A stretch of 64,000 nucleotides of DNA from Lacrimispora sphenoides. Its GTDB lineage: Bacteria; Bacillota; Clostridia; Lachnospirales; Lachnospiraceae. This document shows, piece after piece, positions 52,320-61,348 of the stretch. The position numbers and the translations under genes were made by a program. Every line of letters begins with the position of its first letter. The stretch's first letter is position 1. The notes under the pieces were generated by a model that saw only the letters and a list, made by a program, of their open reading frames with translations, was not told where the DNA came from and searched no databases. The DNA is taken from assembly GCF_900105215.1 (NCBI RefSeq), contig NZ_FOIP01000001.1, forward strand, positions 2,416,001 to 2,480,000, in the 5' to 3' direction.

Positions 52320-52790
52320 TTATGAGTTATTGACTAAGGTCTCGCAGTCCAGAAGAAGGACAATGTGGTTATCTGAAACGGATATCATACCGCTGACCAG
52401 TTCTTCCCGGTTATTGGCCGGAACCGGTGAGATTCTGGAATAATCAATATCAAGAACCTGCTCCACAGAATCCACGATGATTCCAATAAATACAGAATCC
52501 ACATTTAGAACAATAATACAGCTTGAGTTGGTATATTCTATGTCCGGCTTGCCAAGTCTTGACCGGATATCCATGATGGGAACGATCTGCCCTCTTAAGT
52601 TGATGATCCCCTTTACATATCTTGGTACCACGGGCATGGCAGTAATGGTATGGTTGGTGATGATTTCAATGATATAATTGGTGCTTACACCAAAAGTAAG
52701 GTTTTCTGTGCGGAAGGTTAAATAGCGTTCCGTGGTTTCTGTCCGAGCGGAAGTAAAAGCTTCGGATGTAGCTGTATTTTCTGCTGGCAT
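52320..52790 (-). CDS. cheW: Chemotaxis coupling protein CheW
   Basis: 156 residues, a single CheW domain: LTFGVSTNYIIEIITNHTIT, RYVKGIINLRGQIVPIMDIR, and SVEQVLDIDYSRISPVP. ATG 52790 follows GGAGGA (52797-52802); the frame extends to 52835 without homology. A GCCCA/TGGGC inverted repeat (52818-52833) lies in the cheA-cheW gap. Confidence 0.94.
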   Translation of the reverse strand: MPAENTATSEAFTSARTETTERYLTFRTENLTFGVSTNYIIEIITNHTITAMPVVPRYVKGIINLRGQIVPIMDIRSRLGKPDIEYTNSSCIIVLNVDSVFIGIIVDSVEQVLDIDYSRISPVPANNREELVSGMISVSDNHIVLLLDCETLVNNS

Positions 52791-52864
52791 TTGTATTCCT
52801 CCGATTTCAATTTGCTTGCCCAAGATTCTGGGCATAAAGGTATACCTAAAGGGTATTCCAATTA

Positions 52865-55003
52865 TTAATACTGATTTTGTGATGCGGCATACAGGTTTAA
52901 AACATCTAATATGATGCTGATACTGCCATCACCAAGAATGGTACAGCCGCTGATACCTGAATCCTTAACGTTAAAGCTGTTTAAGAATACTGGAAGAGGC
53001 TTTACAACAACCTGCTGTTCCCCTAAGAGCTCATCGACAAAGAGACAGTAAGATTTGTCACCGGATTCCACCCAAACCAGAATTCCGTCTTCAATACTTG
53101 TAATTTCTGTTTCAATGTTGTAAAGCCTGTGGATGCGGAAGATAGGGTAGAACTGGTTCATGCACCTTACGATCTCATTGCCTTCCGTGTCATAGATCAC
53201 TTCTTCATTCTTCACCTTAAAGGACTGGCGGATGTTCGCAATAGGGATGGTAAAGACAGATTTTCCTACTGAGATCTCCATACCATCCACAATGGCCATG
53301 GTGAGGGGGATTTTTAAGGTAGTGCACATTCCTTTGCCTAATTCACTGGAAATGCTTATGGTACCACCGATATTCTCCACATTTTTCTTGACCACATCCA
53401 TGCCCACTCCACGTCCGGAAAATTCAGTGACAATCTCATTGGTAGAAAAGCCGGGAGCCAGAAGGAGGTTTAAGATTTCTTTTTGTGAGTATTCGCTTTC
53501 CGGTTTGGTAAGAATGCCATTTCTCTTTGCTTTTGCAAGAACTCCTTCCGGATTCACACCCTTTCCGTCATCGCTGATGGTAATGATAACTTCGTTGGTT
53601 GTATGGCTTGCTGAGAGAGTCAGTTCTCCCTGAGGATCTTTCCCGGCAGCAATACGTTCCTCGGCAGTTTCTTCTATTCCATGGTCCATGGAATTGCGGA
53701 CAATATGCATGATGGGATCTCCGATGCTGTCCACAATGGACTTGTCAACTTCCGTATTTTCACCGATAATGGTTAAGCGCACATCTTTTTTCAGCTTTTG
53801 CTTCATATCCCGGACGATACGGTTCATCTTCTGGAATACACCGGAAACAGGCACCATGCGCAGGGACATTACAATGTCCTGTAAGTCATCGGTCAACTTG
53901 CGAAGCTGTCTTGTGGCCTTTAAAAAGCTGTCAAGGTTCTTTAAATTCTGGATATCAGGCGAGGAAGTCACCATGGATTCTGTTATGACAATCTCACCGA
54001 CGATTGCCACTAAGTTGTCTAATTTTGCCAGATTTACGCTGATCAGATTCTGTTTGCTCGGCATCTGATGAGCGTTACCAGTGGCAGGAGAACCTGGGGC
54101 CGGGGTGCTTTCACCTGCAGATGGGGCTGAAACTGCCGCAGCATTCTTCTTTTCTTCACTGGGAGCAGCCTTGGCGCGGGGATTTTCAATCAGTTCATAG
54201 GAACGGATGTTGTTCATATTATTGATCTGTGATATGGCTGAATCAGCCGACTCACGGGATTGGAACGTCAGGAAAAAGCCTTTCTCAATTATGGATCCGC
54301 TGCTCTGGCTGTTAGTTTCCACATCGGTGGGATAATGGCTAAACTCCAGTCCGGATTCTTTTAATGCGCTGATAAGCATGAAAGCCCGAAGGTTTTCCAT
54401 TCCGCAGCCTTCATCAAAAAAGATACGAAGGAAAAAGGCAGCCGGATCTTCTGGGCATTCTGCAACGTCCAAACGGATCTCATCCAGGCTGGTGGCAGAA
54501 ACGGGAGTGGAAACGACCGGTGCTGGCTGGGGAGCTTCTTGGGGACGTGAATTATCCGAATGATTTTTTTCCACGGCAGCGGTCGGGCTATCATCGCTGA
54601 TTTTTTTCAGGAAGCTATTAATTTCTTGAGTCAGATGGTCGACATTATCACTAAGTGGTTCATTGTTTTCTACTTTTGAAACTTCAGCACGAAGCATATC
54701 AGTAGAACGGAACATTAAATCAAAAAGAGTGCCTTTGTGGGAACTGTCAAGGGAATCAAGACCATTCTCACGGATAAAAAAGAATAAATCTTCAATACGA
54801 TGTGCTATCTGCATCAGGGAGGAAAATTCCATCATAGCAGAAGATCCTTTGATTGTGTGCATGATGCGGAAGATTTCATTTACGTCATCTACTGTAAAAT
54901 CTCCTGCTTTTTCGGCTTCTATCAGGAGCTCGTCTAATTGCTCCAGGAGGGAATTGGTTTCAAAGAGGTACATATCAAGCATATTATCCATGCCGTTATC
55001 CAT
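52865..55003 (-). CDS. cheA: Chemotaxis histidine kinase CheA
   Basis: 712 residues. Hpt domain with phospho-His49 (IMHTIKGSSAMME), a P2-like docking region (about 172-275) followed by an Ala/Pro linker, dimerisation helices, ATP domain with N box HIVRNSMDHGIE, G boxes DDGKGV and GRGVGMDVV, and a C-terminal CheW-like domain. It phosphorylates CheY, CheB and probably CheV. First gene of the - strand chemotaxis operon. Confidence 0.96.
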   Translation of the reverse strand: MDNGMDNMLDMYLFETNSLLEQLDELLIEAEKAGDFTVDDVNEIFRIMHTIKGSSAMMEFSSLMQIAHRIEDLFFFIRENGLDSLDSSHKGTLFDLMFRSTDMLRAEVSKVENNEPLSDNVDHLTQEINSFLKKISDDSPTAAVEKNHSDNSRPQEAPQPAPVVSTPVSATSLDEIRLDVAECPEDPAAFFLRIFFDEGCGMENLRAFMLISALKESGLEFSHYPTDVETNSQSSGSIIEKGFFLTFQSRESADSAISQINNMNNIRSYELIENPRAKAAPSEEKKNAAAVSAPSAGESTPAPGSPATGNAHQMPSKQNLISVNLAKLDNLVAIVGEIVITESMVTSSPDIQNLKNLDSFLKATRQLRKLTDDLQDIVMSLRMVPVSGVFQKMNRIVRDMKQKLKKDVRLTIIGENTEVDKSIVDSIGDPIMHIVRNSMDHGIEETAEERIAAGKDPQGELTLSASHTTNEVIITISDDGKGVNPEGVLAKAKRNGILTKPESEYSQKEILNLLLAPGFSTNEIVTEFSGRGVGMDVVKKNVENIGGTISISSELGKGMCTTLKIPLTMAIVDGMEISVGKSVFTIPIANIRQSFKVKNEEVIYDTEGNEIVRCMNQFYPIFRIHRLYNIETEITSIEDGILVWVESGDKSYCLFVDELLGEQQVVVKPLPVFLNSFNVKDSGISGCTILGDGSISIILDVLNLYAASQNQY

Positions 55004-55042
55004 AGTATTTACACCGCCTTGTTTAGTTTAGTATATATCTAT

Positions 55043-55069
55043 TTATCGGTATGGTTGGATAAAAAATAA
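55043..55069 (-). promoter_or_regulatory. Weak sigma-28-like promoter before cheA
   Basis: ACCGATAA (55050-55043 on the - strand) fits the -10 box in seven of eight bases, 40 bases before cheA. The -35 position at 15 bases is TTAT, a poor match. Confidence 0.35.
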
Positions 55070-55128
55070 TAGCAAATTAAATAACCTTTCGAAAATAATA
55101 TAAAATACCAGTTAATTGGAGGCATAGT

Positions 55129-56550
55129 ATGGCAGATATTTTGAAAGTTACAACACCCCTTTCCGGTTATGATAATTCCACGATTAAAAACAACCCCCAG
55201 GCTGGCCAGGGAATCCAGATACAGAACCCAATAGATCCCTCAAAGGCGACGCGGGCGGATAACCGGTCTGATTCCGGGGGAAACGGGGATCAACAGCTGG
55301 CATTCCAGTACGGTTCGAATTTCGGTTCATTTCTGAATCAGGTAAAAAACATACCTGATCTTACCAAAATTATGACCGATATTTTTTTCCAGAGTGAGGA
55401 AATGCTGACGGGCGGAGTCATGGGAGAAGAAGAAGCACAGAAGATCGCAGCCTTTTTTGAAGCAGCTCAGATGCAGGGAGAAGAGATTCTACCCTTTTTA
55501 AAGGAACAGGCCGAATCAGCAGTCCGCTTTAACGGCGGCATTTTTGACCAGCTGCGTCATGTGATGGCAGAAACAACTTCTGTGGATTTAAAAGCAGAGA
55601 TTTTGAATTTTATCAGAAAATTCAATGATATGTCTTCCGGTAAGCATATACTTCATGATATATTTAATACAGTAAAGGATATGGAGGCATATGTTTTTAA
55701 GCAGACAAGAGAGCAGATAGAGGCTTTACTAAAGGAACTGGACTTATCTGCTCCCGAAGGGCAAACTTCAGAGAACAGCGCACTCTTAAAGGAGAAGATC
55801 CTTCCTTTTTTGGGCCGTTATATCGCAATGAATCACGATATGGGCACGATACGGGATAAGATATCACTTTTAACGGTATTAATAGCCAGGTATGAAAATG
55901 GGGACAGGGAAGAGGTTTTGCAGTCCTTTTCCAAGCTGGCGGGTTACCAGGGTTTTCGCAAATTCTTTGGAGCCATGACTACAGAGCAGTTCGGTGAACT
56001 GCTTGATCAGGTCGATTTAGAGCAGGCGGCAGGGAAAAACCAATGGGCGGATAAGTTCGTTGATTTCCTAAAGACCGGTGTGAGCGGAGGCACCGGCCTT
56101 GAGAATAAGCAGATGTTTCAGAATATGCTTCAATCTCTGGTCTTAAATGAAAGTGTTTATATGCCCCTTTTGCATCTGGCGTTCCCCCTGGAAATTGACG
56201 GGCGGAAACTATTTTCCGAAATGTGGATTGACCCTGATGAGGAGGGCAGCAGCACCCAGGCGGGGGCAAAGCATACGACAAGAATTTTCGTCAAATTTGA
56301 TATCAGGGAATTGGGCCAGTTTAAGCTTCTGCTTCTTTATGGGGATAATGCAGCCTCCTTACAGCTTTTCTATCCGGAAAAGATGCAAAAAACAGAAGGA
56401 AATATTTATAAGGAGATTAAAAATATCCTTGAGCGGTATCATTTCCAGGCAGATAGCTTATATCTCCAGGCAGGGGGCGGTCCCTCTTCTCCAGTAGAGG
56501 TATTTCCCAAAATCCATGAAAGGAAGAATTCAGTTGATGTCAGAATTTAA
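55129..56550 (+). CDS. YlqG-like protein with FliK-type C-terminal domain
   Basis: 473 residues, largely helical and without a signal peptide. The last 120 residues (TRIFVKFDIRELGQFKLLLL, NILERYHFQADSLYLQ) resemble the C-terminal domain shared by FliK and Bacillus YlqG. Its stop overlaps the next gene, an FlhB-tail protein, as in the ylqG-ylqH pair. A secondary hook-length or export function is suggested by that pairing but not shown. GGAGGC site before ATG 55129. Confidence 0.6.
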   Translation: MADILKVTTPLSGYDNSTIKNNPQAGQGIQIQNPIDPSKATRADNRSDSGGNGDQQLAFQYGSNFGSFLNQVKNIPDLTKIMTDIFFQSEEMLTGGVMGEEEAQKIAAFFEAAQMQGEEILPFLKEQAESAVRFNGGIFDQLRHVMAETTSVDLKAEILNFIRKFNDMSSGKHILHDIFNTVKDMEAYVFKQTREQIEALLKELDLSAPEGQTSENSALLKEKILPFLGRYIAMNHDMGTIRDKISLLTVLIARYENGDREEVLQSFSKLAGYQGFRKFFGAMTTEQFGELLDQVDLEQAAGKNQWADKFVDFLKTGVSGGTGLENKQMFQNMLQSLVLNESVYMPLLHLAFPLEIDGRKLFSEMWIDPDEEGSSTQAGAKHTTRIFVKFDIRELGQFKLLLLYGDNAASLQLFYPEKMQKTEGNIYKEIKNILERYHFQADSLYLQAGGGPSSPVEVFPKIHERKNSVDVRI

Positions 56551-56929
56551 AAATACATTAAATAAAAAAGCGGTCGCGATAAAATATGACGATGCAAAGA
56601 ATTCTGCACCTGTTATCGTGGCCTCCGGTATGGGATATATGGCGGAAAAAATAATAGAAACTGCCAATGAAAGTGGTGTCCCCGTTTATGAGGATAATTC
56701 TCTTGCAACCATTTTGACCCAGCTTGAGCTTGGGAGCCAGGTGCCGGAGGAGTTATATCAGGCTATTGTGGATATTTACCTTTATTTCTTAAATTGTGTA
56801 CCAGGTTCGGCAGAAAAACCAGCACCGGAGCCTATAAAGGAAATAGAGGAAGAGGATTTAATGAAAGAAGCTTTAGTTAAAGAGGATTTAATGAAAGAGG
56901 AAATAATTAAAGAGGAAACGGTGGAGTAG
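56537..56929 (+). CDS. FlhB C-terminal-domain protein (YlqH/FlhX type)
   Basis: 130 residues. Residues 9-90 match the cytoplasmic tail of FlhB (KKAVAIKYDDAKNSAPVIVA, AEKIIETANESGVPVYEDNS) but lack the membrane part and the NPTH self-cleavage site. The end is acidic repeats (EEDLMKEALVKEDLMKEE). YlqH-type proteins can replace the FlhB tail in export in some bacteria. ATG 56537 is within the previous gene's end. Confidence 0.85.
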   Translation: MSEFKNTLNKKAVAIKYDDAKNSAPVIVASGMGYMAEKIIETANESGVPVYEDNSLATILTQLELGSQVPEELYQAIVDIYLYFLNCVPGSAEKPAPEPIKEIEEEDLMKEALVKEDLMKEEIIKEETVE

Positions 56930-56932
56930 TTT

Positions 56933-57580
56933 ATGTTTACTGAGTGTGAAAAAGCAAGTGTCTTTTCTTTAACTGGTATCTTTATCGCAGAGGTAAAGGT
57001 GGTTGATTCCCATATGGACAGTATGGGGCTTATCTTTAATGAGGAAGATATGGATAAGGTGAGCACAGAATCTGTAATCGTATTTCACGACGGTGTTCAG
57101 GGGCTTGTTACATGCAAATGCCGTTTGTCAGGCAGAGTAAAGATCAGTGGCGAGGAGATTGGAGAGATCGGTACTGCGATCTATAAGGTTCCGTGTGTGA
57201 TCGACGAATTGATCGGTATAGAACAAAGGCGTCGTGACCTTAAGGTCAGAGTTTCGTTTCCGGTTACCCTGGAGACGGCGGATTCAGACGGAAAAGTCAC
57301 ACACATAGATGCTAAGATAAAAGATTTAAGTGCAGGCGGGGTCGGGCTTGAATCAGCAGTTGAATTAAGTGTAGAGCAGATCTTTTCCTTTCTGTTTGAA
57401 ACGGACAGCGACTGTACCAGGCTCAAGGGCTGTATTTTATGGGTAAAGAAATTGTCAGGCGAGAACGAACCGCCACGCTACCGGTATGGCAGCCGTTTCT
57501 TTGATATGACATCTTATCAGGAGTCCATGGTCAGGAAGTTCGCTTTTCTGGAACAGCTGAAAAAAAGGAAAACACAGTAA
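56933..57580 (+). CDS. PilZ-domain c-di-GMP receptor (YcgR-like)
   Basis: 215 residues. An N-terminal YcgR-N/PilZN-like barrel (1-90) is followed by a PilZ domain with the Arg motif EQRRRDLKVR (about 97-106) and the second motif DLSAGGVGL (about 131-139). Both c-di-GMP contact motifs are intact. YcgR-type proteins brake the motor via MotA or FliG. It starts 3 bases after the previous gene. Confidence 0.85.
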   Translation: MFTECEKASVFSLTGIFIAEVKVVDSHMDSMGLIFNEEDMDKVSTESVIVFHDGVQGLVTCKCRLSGRVKISGEEIGEIGTAIYKVPCVIDELIGIEQRRRDLKVRVSFPVTLETADSDGKVTHIDAKIKDLSAGGVGLESAVELSVEQIFSFLFETDSDCTRLKGCILWVKKLSGENEPPRYRYGSRFFDMTSYQESMVRKFAFLEQLKKRKTQ

Positions 57581-57649
57581 TTGCGCTGTAACTTAACGAT
57601 AAAAAATTATAAACTGTAGTGTAAGGACTTATTAAAAAGGAGCGATTTC

Positions 57650-59014
57650 ATGAGACAACAAAAGAGGGGATTGGCAATAGCAATTTTAGTCGCTTTTTGC
57701 CTGTGTCTCTTCCCTGTAAAAGCGATGGCAACAGAGGCAATCAATTCAATCAGCATTAAGGTGGTACTTAATATTGAGGCAGGTGACCGCTTGCCAGATA
57801 TAAAAATTAATCAAACAAGCGGGGAGTGCTATGTAACTTCCGGCGATAAAAAGTACACTGTCAGGGAGGCAAAGTGGGTAACCTCCACCTCAAAGGATAT
57901 ATCGGTGGGGGAAGAACCCAGGATGAATGTTACACTTACTCCGTCCGATGAGTACGATGCTTATTTTAAATCTTCTTATGAGGCTACCAAGATGAAAATC
58001 ACGGGAGGTTCCTATGTCAGTGCAAAGCGAAATGGCAGTGATATGGTTGTCACCTTAAGGACGAAGCCTGTTAAAGGCCTGTACGCGGAACCGGAAGACG
58101 TGGGCTGGAAGGACACAAGGCTTGGCCAGGCTGTCTGGTCCAAAGGAGATAACACATCGGGTGCTTATGAATTATGGCTTTACTGTGGTAAAAAAATAAT
58201 TTTAAAAAAGGAACAGGTAAAGGCTACCTCCTATAATTTCTATCCGTATATGACAGAGGAAGGAACCTATTCTTACAAAATCCGTTCTGTTCCCTTCAAA
58301 CAGGATGAGCTTAAGAATGGAAAGAAGAGCAGCTGGGTGGAGTCAGACGAACTTGTTATCAGGGACCGGGATGTATCCGATGGAACTGGAAAAGACTCTG
58401 ACACAACTGCGGGTACAACAAATGGCTCTGGGATAAAAGAGGGCTGGGATCAGCAGTCCGGAGTGTGGTACTACCGGTATGCCGATGGAACTGTTCAGGC
58501 TAATTCCTGGATGGTACTTGATGATGTATGGTACCGCTTTGACCAGGAAGGAAAGATGGTAACGGGCTGGTTTATCCTGGATTCTGATATCTATTATATG
58601 AATTCCAAAGGAGCCATGGTAACCGGCTGGAATAAGATCGCCAATACATGGTATTATTTTTATCCGGACAACGGCTACGAGGCTCCCATGGGAGCAGCCG
58701 CTACGAACTGGCAGGTCATAGATGGCTATTATCATTATTTTAACAGCCAGGGTGCCATGCAGAAGGACTGGATCAACCAGGCAGGTAGATGGTATTATTT
58801 AAATACTGTACAGGGTAACTTAGAGGGTGCTATGCTAAAGGGCTTAATCACCCGGAATGGGCGTACTTATTTTACCGGGGAAGATGGAGTCATGGTAACC
58901 GGTTGGCAGAAGATCGATGGACTGTGGCGGTATTTTAATCAGGATGGCACGATGGCTGTAAATACGGTAATCAATGGATTTCCGGTAAATGAAGATGGAG
59001 TATGGGTACAATGA
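57650..59014 (+). CDS. Secreted protein with choline-binding-type repeats (first paralogue)
   Basis: 454 residues. Signal peptide (KRGLAIAILVAFCLCLFPVK then AMA). A unique domain (about 30-250) with VLNIEAGDRLPDIKI and a fibronectin-like stretch follows. About 9 repeats of the aromatic GW type (GVWYYRYADGTVQANSW, DVWYRFDQEGKMVTGW) occupy the C-terminus. Such repeats bind choline-bearing or other wall polymers. It overlaps the next gene by 4 bases (ATGA). Unusual to find in a flagellar cluster. Confidence 0.8.
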   Translation: MRQQKRGLAIAILVAFCLCLFPVKAMATEAINSISIKVVLNIEAGDRLPDIKINQTSGECYVTSGDKKYTVREAKWVTSTSKDISVGEEPRMNVTLTPSDEYDAYFKSSYEATKMKITGGSYVSAKRNGSDMVVTLRTKPVKGLYAEPEDVGWKDTRLGQAVWSKGDNTSGAYELWLYCGKKIILKKEQVKATSYNFYPYMTEEGTYSYKIRSVPFKQDELKNGKKSSWVESDELVIRDRDVSDGTGKDSDTTAGTTNGSGIKEGWDQQSGVWYYRYADGTVQANSWMVLDDVWYRFDQEGKMVTGWFILDSDIYYMNSKGAMVTGWNKIANTWYYFYPDNGYEAPMGAAATNWQVIDGYYHYFNSQGAMQKDWINQAGRWYYLNTVQGNLEGAMLKGLITRNGRTYFTGEDGVMVTGWQKIDGLWRYFNQDGTMAVNTVINGFPVNEDGVWVQ

Positions 59015-60069
59015 TGAGAGATAAGAAAAGAAAACTGCATTCTATGTTCCTTGCTGCTTTGGTGGCAGCATTTACATGCTTGCCGGCTGTCATGTCCTTT
59101 GCCGCCGATTCTGTTGTGATTCGAAGCGTGAATCTTAAGTTTGACAGCCAGTATGGGAATGAAGAAATACTGATGCCTGGAATTTCTACTACGAATGCAG
59201 GAGTATCAGTTAAGGAAGTTGTCTGGAAACGGGATATCAGCAAATGGAAGGCAGCAAAGAATGAACGGGTCAGTGTGTTTTTAACATCAGACACCTCAAT
59301 ATTTGCAAATACCTACAACCGGTCAGAGTGCAAGATCACAGGGGCAAAGTTTGTTTCCGCCAAAGCATTGGATAACAATACCCTGGAAATAAAGGTGGAT
59401 TATGTTCCTGTAGTTATTTTAGGAAGAACTGCCAGGGCCGGCTGGAGCGATAGCAAAATGACGAAGGCTGTGTGGGAAAAAGTTGAATTTGCTACTGGTT
59501 ATCAGGTTGCCCTGTATGCAGATGACAAACTGAAGAAGCGTATTTCTGTTGAAACCAATACGGTGGATCTTTCTGAATACATGGATAAGGATGCTGTTTA
59601 TTACTATGAAGTCCGGGCAATCGGCTATACAGCCGATGATCGGAAATATATGAAGGAAGGAGATTATGTCACTTCCGATGATACCATTATGGAATATGAC
59701 GGAGATACATCTGGTTCATGGAAGGGAAATACCTACAAGCAGGAGGATGGTGGAATCGCCAGGAATTGCTGGAAGCAGATATTAAATGACTGGTATTATT
59801 TTGACGGGAATGGAACTTACCAGACTGGCTGGCTCCTGTCAGGCCAAAGATGGTATTATTTAAACCCCAAGGATGGAAAATTACTCATGGGCTGGCAGTT
59901 TGTCAATGGGAAATGGTATTATTTAAACCCAGGCGGAGGAGAAATGCTTACGGGCTGGATACAGCCCCAGCCAGGGATCTGGTATTACTTAAATCCGGAT
60001 GGCAGCATGGTAAGCAGCACTAATGTCGGCAATTATTGGGTGGATGCTTCAGGAAGATGGGTTCCGTAA
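59011..60069 (+). CDS. Secreted protein with choline-binding-type repeats (second paralogue)
   Basis: 352 residues from ATG 59011 (59014 also possible). Signal peptide (LHSMFLAALVAAFTCLPAVM ending SFA). The same layout as the previous protein: a unique domain (VVIRSVNLKFDSQYGNEEIL) then about 5 GW-type repeats (DWYYFDGNGTYQTGW, RWYYLNPKDGKLLMGW). The pair clearly arose by duplication. An ATGA overlap couples them. Wall-associated; partner unknown. Confidence 0.8.
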   Translation: MMRDKKRKLHSMFLAALVAAFTCLPAVMSFAADSVVIRSVNLKFDSQYGNEEILMPGISTTNAGVSVKEVVWKRDISKWKAAKNERVSVFLTSDTSIFANTYNRSECKITGAKFVSAKALDNNTLEIKVDYVPVVILGRTARAGWSDSKMTKAVWEKVEFATGYQVALYADDKLKKRISVETNTVDLSEYMDKDAVYYYEVRAIGYTADDRKYMKEGDYVTSDDTIMEYDGDTSGSWKGNTYKQEDGGIARNCWKQILNDWYYFDGNGTYQTGWLLSGQRWYYLNPKDGKLLMGWQFVNGKWYYLNPGGGEMLTGWIQPQPGIWYYLNPDGSMVSSTNVGNYWVDASGRWVP

Positions 60070-60098
60070 AAATCGGAAATTGACGGGAGGATTATATT

Positions 60099-60833
60099 TT
60101 GGCAACAATAGACCAGTTAAAACTGTCTGCACTTACCAGTGCAAAGGCAGGACAGGCGGAATATACGGCAGCTTCATCTGCCAAGGGGAATTTTAAACAG
60201 ATTTTAAAATCAGTTGCAAAGGCTCCGGAAAATCTTGAAGCCATATTCAAAGAGGCGTCTAAAAAATACGGTGTTTCCGAAAAGCTGTTAAAGGCGGTTG
60301 CTAAGGCAGAATCGAATTTTAACCCATCTGCAACTTCTAAGAAGGGGGCTGCCGGAGTGATGCAGTTAATGCCTGCCACCGCCAGATCTCTGGGAGTGGA
60401 CGATCCTTATGATGCAAGAAGCAATATCATGGGGGGAGCTAAATATTTAAAAGAAAATCTGGAACGGTATAAAGGGAATGTGGATCTCACTCTGGCGGCC
60501 TATAATGCCGGAAGCAACAATGTAAGCAAATATGGAGGAATCCCTCCTTTTAAGGAAACGCAGGAGTACGTAAAGAAAGTTAAGAATTATATGGGGGATT
60601 CAGAAGTATCAGGATATTCAGACGTATCAGGATACCCATCGGACATATCAAGTACTTATGATTATCTGTCCAATCTATCTTTGGACGGAGAAAGCAGCAG
60701 TCTTGTACCTGCTAAATCTGATTATCTTTATTTAATTGAACTGATGAAGCTTCGTATGCAAATGGCTTCCTTTAGTATTTCCAATCAGTTTGATTCTACA
60801 GATTCAACGACTGGTTCAGTCTTTAATATATAA
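60099..60833 (+). CDS. Lytic transglycosylase (SLT) without signal peptide
   Basis: 244 residues from TTG 60099 (GGGAGG at 60085-60090). SLT domain, residues 47-165: catalytic Glu71 in [20 protein letters not shown], then [13 protein letters not shown] and [13 protein letters not shown]. There is no N-terminal signal. This fits export through the flagellar type III gate, as for FlgJ-type rod muramidases. No flgJ is present here, so this may open the wall for the rod (inference). Confidence 0.8.
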   Translation: MATIDQLKLSALTSAKAGQAEYTAASSAKGNFKQILKSVAKAPENLEAIFKEASKKYGVSEKLLKAVAKAESNFNPSATSKKGAAGVMQLMPATARSLGVDDPYDARSNIMGGAKYLKENLERYKGNVDLTLAAYNAGSNNVSKYGGIPPFKETQEYVKKVKNYMGDSEVSGYSDVSGYPSDISSTYDYLSNLSLDGESSSLVPAKSDYLYLIELMKLRMQMASFSISNQFDSTDSTTGSVFNI

Positions 60834-60838
60834 AAAGA

Positions 60839-60887
60839 AAAAGCCTAATGGAAGGTCTTTAGAAACAGACTTTCCATTAGGCTTTTT
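60839..60887. terminator. Bidirectional terminator after the transglycosylase
   Basis: Arms of 18 bases (60841-60858, 60867-60884; one G-U pair) with an 8-base loop, flanked by A and T runs. It separates the + strand operon from the - strand cheY-like gene. Confidence 0.85.
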
Positions 60888-60946
60888 CTATGTAATAATA
60901 GATAACATGTCATTTTAGTTATATAAGATCTATTGTTGTGAAGACC

Positions 60947-61327
60947 TTACTTATGGGAAATCGCATCACTTACTTTTAACAGGGCCTCAATAAAATATGA
61001 TTTTTTAATTGGCTTAAAAACAAAAGGAAGGTTGGACCCTAATTTTTGAACCATCTGCTGTGTTTCATCATAAGCAAGAGAGCTGATGATCATAATTCCT
61101 GCTTCCGGATGATGCTCCAACAGGCGTTTGGAAGCTTCGATACCATCGATTCCTGGCATAATGATATCCATGGTCACAATATCGGGCTTTTCTCTTTCAT
61201 AGGCTTCCAGAGCCTCTTCCCCGCTTCTACATTGATAGATGACGTCAAAATCTGTTCCTTTAAGTAATTGCTCTATCTCGCTGCGTGTTACAATTGAATC
61301 ATCGACAATCATAATTGTTTTTTTCAT
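60947..61327 (-). CDS. Stand-alone response regulator receiver (CheY-like)
   Basis: 126 residues, one receiver domain. D9-D10 and phospho-site D54 (DIVTMDIIMPGIDGIEA) are present, but the lysine loop reads VFKPIKKSYFIEAL, unlike the motor CheY at 24642. It lies 21 bases after the FapA gene on the same strand. Target unknown; it may regulate FapA or act as phosphate sink. Confidence 0.85.
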   Translation of the reverse strand: MKKTIMIVDDSIVTRSEIEQLLKGTDFDVIYQCRSGEEALEAYEREKPDIVTMDIIMPGIDGIEASKRLLEHHPEAGIMIISSLAYDETQQMVQKLGSNLPFVFKPIKKSYFIEALLKVSDAISHK

Positions 61328-61348
61328 TATAGCTTCCCTCCTTCTAAT

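Noticed and set aside
57581-57649. Possible c-di-GMP riboswitch before the choline-binding-repeat genes
   Set aside because: The gap is too short and lacks the conserved GEMM core; no such motif was seen elsewhere in the window.
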